From Lachnospiraceae bacterium (GTDB lineage: Bacteria; Bacillota; Clostridia; Lachnospirales; Lachnospiraceae): a DNA stretch of 64,000 bases. Below the pieces are notes generated by a model, which searched no databases, was not told the DNA's origin, and saw only the letters and a program-made list of their open reading frames with translations. Positions 25,432 through 33,808 of this stretch are shown here, in pieces. The position numbers and the translations under genes are program-made. Every line of letters starts with the position of its first letter. The first letter of the stretch is position 1. Where the stretch lies: assembly GCA_017500935.1 (NCBI GenBank), contig JAFVXW010000016.1, positions 62,001 through 126,000 of the forward strand. Reading direction: 5' to 3'.

Positions 25432-25465
25432 TAAAAAAAGTGGGCTGAACGGATTCGTTCAGCCC
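25432..25465 (-). terminator. Terminator of the cyclophilin gene
   Basis: Perfect 10-bp stem GGGCTGAACG / CGTTCAGCCC with a 4-base loop. On the minus strand it is followed by ACTTTTTTT. It lies 30 bases past the cyclophilin stop codon. Confidence 0.85.
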
Positions 25466-25494
25466 TTTGCTGGTTTGCTTATCTGGCGAAAGGA

Positions 25495-26025
25495 TTATCT
25501 TTCTTTGAGTTTGTTGGGTTCGGGATAGGTTACGCCAAAGGTTTCCACGGTCATGGATTTGATCTTCTGTTCCTGAACGGGACGGTCGGACCAGTTGGTG
25601 CGGGTCTCAGCGATCTTGTTGACAACATCCATACCTTCGGTTACTTTACCGAAAGCTGCATACTGACCGTCAAGATGGGGAGCGTCCTTGTGCATTAAGA
25701 AGAACTGGCTGCCTGCGGAGTCGGGGATCATGGTGCGTGCCATGGAAAGAACGCCTGCGGTGTGCTTTAAGTCGTTTTTAAAGCCGTTGCTTGCAAATTC
25801 GCCCTTGATGCAGTAGCCGGGGCCGCCCATGCCGGTGCCTTCGGGGTCGCCACCCTGGATCATGAAGCCCTTGATAACGCGGTGGAAAATGATACCGTCG
25901 TAGAATTTTTTGTTGATCAGGCTGATAAAGTTGTTAACGGATTCGGGAGCGATCTCAGGGTAAAGCTCAGCTTTCATGACATCGCCGTTTTCCATGGTAA
26001 TGGTAACGATAGGATTCTGTGCCAT
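25495..26025 (-). CDS. Peptidyl-prolyl cis-trans isomerase, cyclophilin type
   Basis: A 176-residue cytoplasmic cyclophilin that speeds proline isomerisation during protein folding. Core motifs are YDGIIFHRVIKGFMIQGGDP near 45-65, the GTGMGGPGYCIKGEF loop, the GVLSMAR and GSQFFLMHKDAPHLDGQYAAF segments, and VTEGMDVV. Catalytic Arg and Phe residues of cyclophilins are present in these segments. There is no signal peptide. GGAACG-type spacing leads into the ATG at 26025. Confidence 0.95.
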   Translation of the reverse strand: MAQNPIVTITMENGDVMKAELYPEIAPESVNNFISLINKKFYDGIIFHRVIKGFMIQGGDPEGTGMGGPGYCIKGEFASNGFKNDLKHTAGVLSMARTMIPDSAGSQFFLMHKDAPHLDGQYAAFGKVTEGMDVVNKIAETRTNWSDRPVQEQKIKSMTVETFGVTYPEPNKLKER

Positions 26026-26126
26026 TTTGTATTTCGTTCCTTTCTTTTCAGTGATTATACCGCAGAACTATTTACGGACTGCGGTGCTATAAGGTATTCT
26101 AATAGAAATAAAGGAAAAGGTAAAGA

Positions 26127-27056
26127 ATGAAGCGGGAAATTTTTCTGAAAAAAATAAATTTGACAGGATGTCCATATGTGGAAGCCGAAAAATACAGGCT
26201 GGAAGCGATAGGCGCACGGCAGACAAAAGCAGGCGTATCCGGGGTAGCAGATACAAAAAAAGCCGGTGCCCCCTGTGTCTGGCTGACAGATGACGCAGAA
26301 ACCCTTGAAGCGTTAGAGCGGGAGGGGGAGTGTGTTGTGTATCTTCTGACACCTCATAATCGTGACCGGTTCTGTCCGCAGGCAAAGTGGTGCGTGGAAG
26401 TGCCGGAGGAATTTTGTGCGCTGCAAGCGGCTGGCCCGGATGCGGCTAAACAGAACATGGCTTGGGGTGAGACGGACTGTCCTGATTTTATTGATCCGGA
26501 TTTTCTCTGGCGTGTATGGCTGCGCAGACAGAATCTGCCCTGGCAGATCTGCGAGACGGACAGGCTTTATCTGCGGGAAATGACAGAAGATGATCTGGAT
26601 TTTTTATATCAGTGCCGGCAGGATGAACAGTCTGCGCGTTTTGTGGCAGGACCGACGGCTGACAGGCAGACAGAAACGGAAAAACTGGCGGCATACCGGA
26701 AGCTGATCTACGGTTTTTATGGGTTTGGTCTCTGGATGGTGTGCGAAAAAAATACAGGTGAGCCCGTGGGACGGGCGGGGCTGCAGATCAGGGAAGACAG
26801 TGAGCTTCTGGAGCTGGGATTTGAAACGGCAGCGCAGTATCGCGGCAGGGGATATGCCCGGGAAGCGGTGAAGGCTGTGCTTGCATATGCCCGGGAGGAA
26901 CTGGAGCAGGATAAGCTGTGCGTCTGGGTGGAGGAAGAGAATCCGGCATCACAGCGACTGTGCAGCAGTCTTGGGTTTACCGAAACAAAGCGGATGACAA
27001 AGGATGAAAAACAATGGATCATTTACCATGTTTTTTTACGGGAGGAAGAAAAATGA
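26127..27056 (+). CDS. GNAT acetyltransferase with an N-terminal extra domain
   Basis: A 309-residue protein. The C-terminal part (about 145-305) is a GNAT domain of the RimJ/RimL sort: ETDRLYLREMTEDDLDFLY, then the acetyl-CoA-binding AAQYRGRGYAREAVKAVLAY and VEEENPASQRLCSSLGF. The first 140 residues are of unknown type; they resemble a HAD-like or helper domain found fused to some Lachnospiraceae acetyltransferases (PCVWLTDDAETLEALEREG), but I cannot name it. The stop codon overlaps the next start (ATGA). Substrate unknown. Confidence 0.85.
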   Translation: MKREIFLKKINLTGCPYVEAEKYRLEAIGARQTKAGVSGVADTKKAGAPCVWLTDDAETLEALEREGECVVYLLTPHNRDRFCPQAKWCVEVPEEFCALQAAGPDAAKQNMAWGETDCPDFIDPDFLWRVWLRRQNLPWQICETDRLYLREMTEDDLDFLYQCRQDEQSARFVAGPTADRQTETEKLAAYRKLIYGFYGFGLWMVCEKNTGEPVGRAGLQIREDSELLELGFETAAQYRGRGYAREAVKAVLAYAREELEQDKLCVWVEEENPASQRLCSSLGFTETKRMTKDEKQWIIYHVFLREEEK

Positions 27057-27817
27057 TCAGAATTTTAGCGATCGGCAACAGTTTTTCAGAAGATGCGACC
27101 TGTTATCTGCATGGAATCGCGCAGGCAGCAGGCGTGGAAGTGCAGGTTTTGAATCTCTATATCGGCGGCTGTCCGCTGGAAAAGCACTGGCGCAATATTG
27201 AAACAAAGCAGGAACCTTATCAGTATCAGGAAAACGGTGTGCTGACTGACCGCTATGGAAGTATTGAAGAGGCTCTTGAACAGGAAAAATGGGATTTTAT
27301 TGTGACCCAGCAGGCAAGTCATGACAGCGGATGGATCAATACCTATGAACCTTTTTTAGGATGGATCACGCAATGGCTTCAAAAGAAAGCACCGCAGGCA
27401 AAGCTTTGTCTGCATGAAACCTGGGCCTATGAGATTGACAGCGACCACTGGGGCTTTGCGCGGTATGAACGCAGTCAGCAGAAGATGTATGACAGACTGC
27501 GGGAATGTTATCACAGTATGGCAGAAAAATATGACCTGGAGCTGATCCAGAGCGGGGATATCATTCAGCAGATGCGCGGTATGGAGGCATTTCATGTACC
27601 AAGCGGCGGCATGTCTTTGTGCCGGGACGGCTTTCATATGAGCTTTGTGTACGGAAGATATCTGCTGGCGTGCATCTGGGCAAAGAAGCTTTTGGGCGTC
27701 AGTCTGAAAGAGAATGCTTTTGTGCCGGTTTCTGCTTTTACGGATGAGCAGGCCGACCCGGAAATGCTTGCAAAGATCAGAGAGATCGTTGATTCCTACG
27801 ATATGGCAGGAGTGTGA
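27053..27817 (+). CDS. DUF4886 / SGNH-like hydrolase
   Basis: A 254-residue protein that begins MIRILAIGNSFSEDATCYLH, the GNSFS-type block I of DUF4886, a branch of the SGNH hydrolases in which Ser is the presumed nucleophile. Later blocks are WDFIVTQQASHDSG near 80 and DGFHMSFVYGRYLLACIW near 190, which supplies the Asp/His pair. Substrate unknown; related domains often act on carbohydrate esters. ATG 27053 overlaps the GNAT stop codon with GGGAGGAAG upstream, so the two are translationally coupled. The next gene starts 4 bases after its stop. Confidence 0.82.
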   Translation: MIRILAIGNSFSEDATCYLHGIAQAAGVEVQVLNLYIGGCPLEKHWRNIETKQEPYQYQENGVLTDRYGSIEEALEQEKWDFIVTQQASHDSGWINTYEPFLGWITQWLQKKAPQAKLCLHETWAYEIDSDHWGFARYERSQQKMYDRLRECYHSMAEKYDLELIQSGDIIQQMRGMEAFHVPSGGMSLCRDGFHMSFVYGRYLLACIWAKKLLGVSLKENAFVPVSAFTDEQADPEMLAKIREIVDSYDMAGV

Positions 27818-27821
27818 AAAC

Positions 27822-28925
27822 ATGATGACTGAAACAAAAGGGCTGGTCTGGCCTGATTATGAAAATTGTATCGCCAATCTGCCCAATTCCATCTTAAAGA
27901 GCTGGAAGCTGCCCACAGTGGGGAAAACGCTGGCGCTTGCAGATCAATATGTGGAAAAAGAATATAAAAATGTGGTGGTCTTTCTTCTGGACGGCATGGG
28001 AAAGCACATTTTGGAAAAAATGCTTTCAGAAAACGGATTTTTCAGAAGTCATCTGGCGGGGATTTATCAATCGGTATTTTTGTCGACAACCGTGGCTGCC
28101 ACAACCTCTGTTTTGTCGGGACTGCAGCCCTGTGAGCACTGCTGGCTGGGCTGGGACTGTTATTATCCGCAGCTGGATCAGAATGTGACGGTGTTCCGCA
28201 ATACCATTCAGAATACAAAGGAGCCTGCGGCGGATTACAATGTGGCGTGGACGCTGACTCCTTATGCAGATATCGTTTCTAAAATTAAGAAAGCCGGCGG
28301 GAAGGCTTACAGCTGTGCGCCCTTTTTTCCGCCCTTTCCCAAGAGTCTGGATGAAATCTGTGCACAGGTGAAAGCATTGTGCCGCGAACCGGAACACAAA
28401 TTCATTTATGCTTACTGGGATCAGCCGGATGATTGTCTGCACCGCTGCGGAAGCGGTTCGGAGCAGGTAAAAGAGACGCTTTTGCAGATTGAGGAAACGC
28501 TCAGGACGCTTGCCGGAGAACTGGAAGATACACTTTTGTTCATCACCGCAGATCACGGGCATATCGATACAGAGTATGTTTTGCTGCAGGATTATCCGCA
28601 GATTTGTGACTGTCTGGTGCGTCTGCCTTCGCTGGAGCCGCGGGCTTTGAACTTTTTTGTGCAGGAAGGAAAAAAAGAAATCTTTGCGAGAGAGTTTCAG
28701 AAGGCATTTGGCGATAAATTCCTGCTGCTGACTAAAGAAGAAGTGATTGCGCGCGGTCTTTTCGGCAATGGTACGCCTCATGCGCTCTTTGCGTCCATGC
28801 TGGGGGATTATCTGGCGGTCGCGACGGGAAACCTTTCCATTTATTTTGACGATGACAGGTGGCTGTCCATGCATGGCGGTCTGACAAAAGAGGAGATGCT
28901 GATTCCGCTGATCGTGTGTGAATAA
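27822..28925 (+). CDS. Alkaline-phosphatase-superfamily phosphodiesterase-like enzyme
   Basis: A 367-residue metalloenzyme of the nucleotide pyrophosphatase / phosphodiesterase branch. The first metal-site Asp is in VVVFLLDGMGKHI near 48. The presumed nucleophile Thr is in SVFLSTTVAATTSVLSGLQP near 90. Further ligands are in YWDQPDDCLHRCG (Asp, His) near 205, LFITADHGHID (Asp, His) near 245 and SMHGGLTKEEM (His) near 350. No signal peptide is seen, so it is probably cytoplasmic. ATG 27822 lies 4 bases after the preceding gene and forms the third member of a GNAT/DUF4886/phosphatase operon. Substrate unknown. Confidence 0.85.
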   Translation: MMTETKGLVWPDYENCIANLPNSILKSWKLPTVGKTLALADQYVEKEYKNVVVFLLDGMGKHILEKMLSENGFFRSHLAGIYQSVFLSTTVAATTSVLSGLQPCEHCWLGWDCYYPQLDQNVTVFRNTIQNTKEPAADYNVAWTLTPYADIVSKIKKAGGKAYSCAPFFPPFPKSLDEICAQVKALCREPEHKFIYAYWDQPDDCLHRCGSGSEQVKETLLQIEETLRTLAGELEDTLLFITADHGHIDTEYVLLQDYPQICDCLVRLPSLEPRALNFFVQEGKKEIFAREFQKAFGDKFLLLTKEEVIARGLFGNGTPHALFASMLGDYLAVATGNLSIYFDDDRWLSMHGGLTKEEMLIPLIVCE

Positions 28926-28940
28926 GTATGGGAAAAAAGA

Positions 28941-28980
28941 AAAGCCGGGCAGCATTATGGAATGCCGTCCGGCCTTTGTT
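28941..28980 (+). terminator. Terminator between convergent phosphatase and PHP genes
   Basis: Stem AAGCCGGGCAGCATT / AATGCCGTCCGGCCTT with one mismatch region, followed by TGTTGTTT. The minus-strand side ends in TTTCTTTTTTCCC, so it probably also serves the PHP gene. Confidence 0.8.
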
Positions 28981-29033
28981 GTTTCACGGATTTATTTAAA
29001 AACCTGTTTTTCTGTTTTGCTGACTGTCAGAAT

Positions 29034-29966
29034 TCAGTCAAGAAAGATCGGGTTTGTCCATGCGTATCTGCCGTCTTCGTCGATCACGGTTGCACGGACA
29101 TATTTGTAAGGGCCTGCCCAGCCTTTGCTGATATCAAATTCAGCGCGGGTGATGTCGCCGTCAGCAGAGGTGCGGATCTGGGTAGGATGCATGTCGCTGT
29201 GGAGGCGGACCTTGGCAGCTGCGGAACATTCCACGATCGCTTTGCCGTCTTCAATGTAGAAGTTCGTGATCTCGGGACCGCAGGAAGCATAAAAGGCACC
29301 GTTTTTGAGTGCTTCCAGAATGGAATTGATGTCATTTTTTGCATTGACCATAACCCAGCCGTGGCAGTGGTGCATCATGCCGTGGCCGTCATCGGTGGCA
29401 ACGCCGTAGATCACTTTGCCCTGTCCCAGCAGTTCATCCCAGTATGCAGCGTCGGTGTCCATGTCGTTTTCGATCACGCAGCCGCTGTTCCAGATTTCCA
29501 TCGCAAAATCGCCCTGCAGCTTGTTGAAAAGGCTGGCGGGAGTGGAGCTCCATTCGGGATGGCAGTAAATGGTCAGATTGTTTTTGGCATGGATTTCGTC
29601 CAGATAAGGCTGGTATTCTTCCTGACAGGTTGCTTTGCCGGATTCTAAGCGTTCATCCTGATCAAAACCGTTGCCGTCTTTCTTGGAAGGACCGATGCAG
29701 ACGGTGTGGAAGCAGCGGAAGCCCTGGTCATGGATGAAGGTGTTGTCATATTCCATGCCGGGGATGATGGTCATGGGAACTTCGGGAGCAAAATTGGTGT
29801 AGTTGTAATATCTGTGGTCGGTCAGAGCCAGAAAATCATAACCGTTCTGGTAGTGAAGACGGATTACGTCTGCGGGATCGCCGTCGCCGTCAGAACGGGT
29901 GGTATGGCAGTGAAGACCGCCTTTTAACATTTTTTCATTTCCAGTAAAAGCCTGCTGCTGTTTCAT
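29034..29966 (-). CDS. PHP-domain metal-dependent phosphoesterase
   Basis: A 310-residue hydrolase. GGLHCHTTRSDGDGDPADVI near 18 is PHP motif I (HxH), LALTDHRYYNY near 50 is motif II, and ECSAAAKV with later His residues (YCHPEW near 165, ATDDGHG near 205) completes the metal site. The C-terminal part has a beta-rich segment (EFDISKGWAGPYKYVRATVI) of the kind seen in CehA/McbA-like proteins. It probably cleaves a phosphate ester or diester; the substrate is unknown. It is transcribed alone from the promoter at 30044-30071. Confidence 0.85.
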   Translation of the reverse strand: MKQQQAFTGNEKMLKGGLHCHTTRSDGDGDPADVIRLHYQNGYDFLALTDHRYYNYTNFAPEVPMTIIPGMEYDNTFIHDQGFRCFHTVCIGPSKKDGNGFDQDERLESGKATCQEEYQPYLDEIHAKNNLTIYCHPEWSSTPASLFNKLQGDFAMEIWNSGCVIENDMDTDAAYWDELLGQGKVIYGVATDDGHGMMHHCHGWVMVNAKNDINSILEALKNGAFYASCGPEITNFYIEDGKAIVECSAAAKVRLHSDMHPTQIRTSADGDITRAEFDISKGWAGPYKYVRATVIDEDGRYAWTNPIFLD

Positions 29967-30043
29967 AAATATTGTCCTCTCTTTTGATGAATGCTGTTGT
30001 TTGCGCTGGCTGTAAGAAACCGGTGCAGCTACGCTATATGTTT

Positions 30044-30071
30044 AATATAGCATATCCGGACAGGAAGACAA
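30044..30071 (-). promoter_or_regulatory. Probable promoter of the PHP gene
   Basis: On the minus strand TTGTCT (30071-30066), a 16-base spacer and TATATT (30049-30044), 78 bases before the start codon. Confidence 0.5.
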
Positions 30072-30116
30072 TGGTTTTTTGCGTGCAATCTGCACAGAAA
30101 ACAGTGATTTTTGGCA

Positions 30117-30145
30117 TTGCGCAAAAGTGTGTATATTGCTATATT
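30117..30145 (+). promoter_or_regulatory. Probable promoter of the acetyltransferase at 30214
   Basis: TTGCGC (30117-30122), a 17-base spacer and TATATT (30140-30145), 69 bases before the start codon. It is back-to-back with the PHP promoter. Confidence 0.55.
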
Positions 30146-30213
30146 ATAGCTATTCAGGGGAGCAGTGTTTTTGGCAGGTACAGGCTGTAAAAACATGATT
30201 TGGAGGAGCTGTT

Positions 30214-30762
30214 ATGAATTATCCGGAAAAAGAGATCCATACAAAAGACGGACACAGCGTGATCGTGCGCAGTGTACAGACACAAGATGCGGAAATTATG
30301 CTGGATTATCTGAAGGCTGTGGCGGTGGAGACTCCTTTTTTGGTCAATGAGCCGGAGGAGATTACCCTGACAATGGATCAGGAAGTGCGTTTTATTCAGG
30401 CGAATCTGGATAATCCCAAAGCGATGATGATCGCCGGTTTTGCAGACGGCAGACATGTGGGCAATGCTTCTTTTTACATGGTCAGCGGGAAAAAACGATT
30501 TCTGCACAGATGCAGCATTGGGATTGCCCTGTATCAGGAATTTACCGGTCTTGGGATCGGGCGGCAGATGATGGAAATTTTGCTGTATGAGGCAAAAAAA
30601 TGCGGATACGAACAGGCGGAGCTGGAAGTGATCGCAGCCAACAGCGGTGCGATCGCGCTTTATAAAAGCCTTGGCTTTGAAATCTGCGGTACGATGAAAC
30701 ATGCCATGAAGTATAAGGACGGTACTTATGCGGACATGTATACGATGGCAAAACAGCTGTAA
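30214..30762 (+). CDS. GNAT family N-acetyltransferase
   Basis: A 182-residue single-domain GNAT protein. Its core IGIALYQEFTGLGIGRQMMEIL (shown in part) carries the acetyl-CoA pyrophosphate loop near 105, and EVIAANSGAIALYKSLGFEI near 145 is motif B. It resembles the family that includes RimI-like and YhhY-like enzymes; the substrate cannot be told. GGAGG lies 8 bases before ATG 30214. It may head the run of genes that continues with the isomerase at 30807 (44-base gap). Confidence 0.88.
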   Translation: MNYPEKEIHTKDGHSVIVRSVQTQDAEIMLDYLKAVAVETPFLVNEPEEITLTMDQEVRFIQANLDNPKAMMIAGFADGRHVGNASFYMVSGKKRFLHRCSIGIALYQEFTGLGIGRQMMEILLYEAKKCGYEQAELEVIAANSGAIALYKSLGFEICGTMKHAMKYKDGTYADMYTMAKQL

Positions 30763-30806
30763 CGATTGGCGGCTTGCTGCAGGACGTTATAAAGGAAGGT
30801 TTAGCG

Positions 30807-31622
30807 ATGAGCGAAATTTTATGTTCCACGGGAACCATGATCGGAAGGCCAAACGGCCGTGATTTTAAGCTGTTGGCACAGTTTGCCAAACGCCTTTCCT
30901 GTGACGGATTTGAATTTATGATGTATGATTCCTGGTATGAACAGGTTGATAAACTGCTGGATTTTTTGAAGGAACAGCATCTGTACATACCGGTGGTTCA
31001 CTGTGAAAAGCGGATCGGGGAGCTGATCAGCAAAGGAGAAGAAACGGAGACTGTTTTTGAAAAATTCCGCGTAAACTGCCGGGCGGCACAGGAGCTTGGC
31101 GCCAAGAAGCTGGTGATGCATCTTTGGGACGGGCTGACTTCGGATGCTTTTTTTGAAAACAATATCAGAACATACCCTGTTTTACAGGAGATCGCCGCTG
31201 CGCACGGTCTTACTTTGCTGGTAGAAAATGTGGTCTGCAATCATGAGGCACCTTTTAAGCATTGGTGCGAACTGGCGGAGAAATATCCGGATATCGGTTT
31301 TATTTTTGATACGAAAATGGCGGCCTTTCATGAGGAACTGGAGCAGCTGTATGCGCCCGAAATGCGCTGGATGATGGAAAACGGACATATTCAGCATTTT
31401 CATGTGAACGACTATGCCGGCGGATATAAGGACTGGAAAAATCTGCGCACGCTGCCCATCGGAAGCGGACATGTGGATTTTGACAGATTTTTTGCGTTTG
31501 TCCGGGAAATGGGGTATGATCAGACCTTTACGGTGGAATCCACGGCCTTTGATGCAGAGGGAAAAGTGGATTTTGAGATGCTCAACAGGCAGTTTGATTT
31601 TATACGGGAGAAGATGGGATAA
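30807..31622 (+). CDS. Sugar phosphate isomerase/epimerase-type TIM barrel
   Basis: A 271-residue protein of the xylose-isomerase-like / AP endonuclease 2 superfamily. Metal-site residues appear in order along the barrel: VMHLWDGL (His) near 97, LTLLVENVVCN (Glu) near 135, IGFIFDTKM (Asp) near 165, IQHFHVNDYAG (His, Asp) near 195 and FTVESTAF (Glu) near 235. Such enzymes isomerise or epimerise sugars or inositols; the substrate is unknown. AAAGGAAGG precedes ATG 30807. A GNAT gene follows after 12 bases. Confidence 0.85.
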   Translation: MSEILCSTGTMIGRPNGRDFKLLAQFAKRLSCDGFEFMMYDSWYEQVDKLLDFLKEQHLYIPVVHCEKRIGELISKGEETETVFEKFRVNCRAAQELGAKKLVMHLWDGLTSDAFFENNIRTYPVLQEIAAAHGLTLLVENVVCNHEAPFKHWCELAEKYPDIGFIFDTKMAAFHEELEQLYAPEMRWMMENGHIQHFHVNDYAGGYKDWKNLRTLPIGSGHVDFDRFFAFVREMGYDQTFTVESTAFDAEGKVDFEMLNRQFDFIREKMG

Positions 31623-31634
31623 GAGGAGGTTTTT

Positions 31635-32186
31635 ATGATCAATCAAGGCACCAAAACACTGGAAACCAAACGCCTGATTCTCAGGCGCTACACCATAGAA
31701 GATGCAGAGCAGATGTATTTAAACTGGGCATCTGATCCGGCTGTTACCCATTTTCTGACCTGGCCGACGCATAAAAGTATCGATGTGACAAAACGGGTTG
31801 TCAACGACTGGGTATCCCATTATAGGGAGTTAAACTATTATAATTGGGGGATCGAGCTGAAAGAAAACGGTGCTCTGATCGGCAATATTGCGGTTGTAGG
31901 GCTGGAGGAAGAGATTGACGCGGCTGAGATCGGCTATTGTCTTGGAAAAGCCTGGTGGGGACAGGAAATCATGCCGGAAGCTTTGGACAGAGTGATTGAT
32001 TTTTTATTTGATGAGGCAGGAGCAAACCGCGTGTGCGCACATCACGACGAAAATAATCCCAAATCGGGACGGGTTATGGAAAAGGCCGGTATGAAACAGG
32101 AAGGCATTATGCGCGCGGCGGCAAAGAATAATCAGGGTATCTGCAATAAGGTTTGCTGGGCAGTTTTAAAAAGCGACCGAAAGTGA
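31635..32186 (+). CDS. RimJ/RimL-type GNAT acetyltransferase
   Basis: A 183-residue acetyltransferase that opens LETKRLILRRYTIEDAEQMY, the classic RimJ/RimL N-terminus. AEIGYCLGKAWWGQEIMPEA near 100 is the acetyl-CoA-binding region, and DENNPKSGRVMEKAGMKQEG near 138 is the C-terminal motif. It may acetylate a protein N-terminus, an amino acid or an antibiotic-like amine; the target is unknown. A strong GAGGAGG precedes the ATG. It is the second gene of a close run (isomerase, GNAT, DUF89, HExxH protein, Nudix). Confidence 0.88.
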   Translation: MINQGTKTLETKRLILRRYTIEDAEQMYLNWASDPAVTHFLTWPTHKSIDVTKRVVNDWVSHYRELNYYNWGIELKENGALIGNIAVVGLEEEIDAAEIGYCLGKAWWGQEIMPEALDRVIDFLFDEAGANRVCAHHDENNPKSGRVMEKAGMKQEGIMRAAAKNNQGICNKVCWAVLKSDRK

Positions 32187-32204
32187 GAAAGGATCATAAA
32201 TCGT

Positions 32205-33089
32205 ATGAAGGCCAATTCCATGTGTATGTCCTGTCTGGTTTCCAAACAGGAAAAAACCATCCGGGATTTTGCGGATGAACAGAAAAAATCCGATTATATG
32301 CACGAGTTGCTGGGGATTTTATATAAACGTGCACAGACAGAGTCTGCGCCGGCGCTGACTGTGTATATCAATGAACTTTTTGAAAGCTTCTGGGGAATCC
32401 GTGAGGATTACGGCCCGTTAAAAAAGAAATACAATCAGCTGTTACTGGAAAAAGAAGCGGAACTGTCAGCGCGGATCGATAATGCTGCGGACCCGGTCAA
32501 GGAGTGCATCAAGTATGTCTGTGCCGGAAATTACATTGATTTTTCGGCGGTGGACAACGTAAATGAAGAAACCTTTGAAAAGCTTTTGGAAAAAGCAGCA
32601 TGTGAGCAGGTGGCGCAGCAGGAGTATGAAAGATTTGCAGCTGACCTTGCAGCAGCAAAATCACTGGTTTATCTGACGGATAACTGCGGCGAAGTGGTGC
32701 TGGACAAGCTGTTTATTAAGTATATGAAGGCGGCTTATCCTGAACTTAAGATTACGGTCATTGTCAGAGGGCAGGATGTGCTCAATGATGCGACCATGGA
32801 GGATGCGCAGGAGGTTGGTCTGACAGAGCTTGTCACCTGTATCGGCAACGGAGACAGCGCGCCGGGAACCATTCCCCAGCGGATCAGTGTCAGGGCAAGG
32901 GAGCTTATGGAAACGGCAGATGTGATCATTTCCAAGGGACAGGGTAATTTTGAAAGTTTGTATGGCGAAGGATTTAACCCGTATTTCCTGTTTTTATGTA
33001 AATGTAAACTGTTTGTGCGCCGGTTTGGGCTGGAACAGTTTTCCTCTGTTTTTATCAGGGAAGAACGTATTGAGATGAAAATTGAGTAA
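32205..33089 (+). CDS. DUF89 / ARMT1-like metal-dependent phosphatase
   Basis: A 294-residue protein of the DUF89 family, whose studied members are metal-dependent damage-control phosphatases acting on sugar phosphates and related metabolites. The N-terminus has a Cys pair (MCMSCLVSKQEKT) followed by a helical domain. The active-site block is SLVYLTDNCGEVVLDKLF near 160, and VIVRGQDVLNDATMEDAQ near 188 and DVIISKGQGNFESLYGE near 245 complete the family pattern. The Cys pair suggests an extra metal site in this bacterial branch. It lies 18 bases after the GNAT gene and 16 bases before the next gene. Confidence 0.85.
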   Translation: MKANSMCMSCLVSKQEKTIRDFADEQKKSDYMHELLGILYKRAQTESAPALTVYINELFESFWGIREDYGPLKKKYNQLLLEKEAELSARIDNAADPVKECIKYVCAGNYIDFSAVDNVNEETFEKLLEKAACEQVAQQEYERFAADLAAAKSLVYLTDNCGEVVLDKLFIKYMKAAYPELKITVIVRGQDVLNDATMEDAQEVGLTELVTCIGNGDSAPGTIPQRISVRARELMETADVIISKGQGNFESLYGEGFNPYFLFLCKCKLFVRRFGLEQFSSVFIREERIEMKIE

Positions 33090-33105
33090 TGGATCGGTGT
33101 GGATT

Positions 33106-33807
33106 ATGAGAAGTTATGAGACAGCCAGCTATATTTTTTACTATACTGAAAATTCGCCGGCAGAACGTGATATAGAAAAGATTGCGGCCATGCAGGAAAG
33201 CTGTTTTTCCTATATTTGTGATGTTCTGCGGGTAAAACCGTCGTTTCGGATACAGTATTTTTTGTGTGAGACTGCACAGCAGGTAGGCGAAATCTATGGT
33301 GACAATGTGCCGTGCAATGGATTTGCCAGTATGCCGGACAAAGTGTATGCAGTATACAATGAACAGGTAAAGTGCATTGGTTTTCATGAGGATGCCCATG
33401 TGATCAGCTATTTAAGAAACCGGCCTTTAAGTGCCGCTGTCCGTGAGGGCCTCGCCATGTTTTTTGACCGGAAATGGTGGGGGATTTCCAATCAGGAGTG
33501 GACAGAATACTATATAAAGAACGGAATGTTTGCAGGTCTTTCATCGTATTTGAAGGATGAGGTCTTTTTTGAGATCGACTGCAGTATTTCCTATCCTATA
33601 ATGGGAAGCTTTACCGAATATCTGATCCATACCTATGGCATGGAAAAATATCTTGCTTTCTGGGACTGGAAAGGAGATATGGCAGAAGCTGCCAGACAAG
33701 TGTTTGGATGCAGCGTCGGGCAGCTGGATGAGGCATTTTGTAATTATATCACGCTGTTTCGGATGGATGAAGCTGTGGAAGCGCGGATTGAGCAGTTGGT
33801 GAAGTGA
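33106..33807 (+). CDS. Uncharacterised protein with a HExxH metal-protease motif
   Basis: A 233-residue protein I cannot place in a named family. It carries CIGFHEDAHVISYLRN near 92-107, in which HEDAH fits the zinc-binding HExxH motif. About 25 residues on comes REGLAMFFDRKWW, whose Glu would be the third ligand of a gluzincin. No signal peptide or membrane segment is visible, so if it is a protease it acts inside the cell. ATG 33106 is used; the frame runs 8 codons further up to a TTG. It sits between the DUF89 and Nudix genes with gaps of 16 and 1 bases. Confidence 0.6.
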   Translation: MRSYETASYIFYYTENSPAERDIEKIAAMQESCFSYICDVLRVKPSFRIQYFLCETAQQVGEIYGDNVPCNGFASMPDKVYAVYNEQVKCIGFHEDAHVISYLRNRPLSAAVREGLAMFFDRKWWGISNQEWTEYYIKNGMFAGLSSYLKDEVFFEIDCSISYPIMGSFTEYLIHTYGMEKYLAFWDWKGDMAEAARQVFGCSVGQLDEAFCNYITLFRMDEAVEARIEQLVK

Positions 33808-33808
33808 A

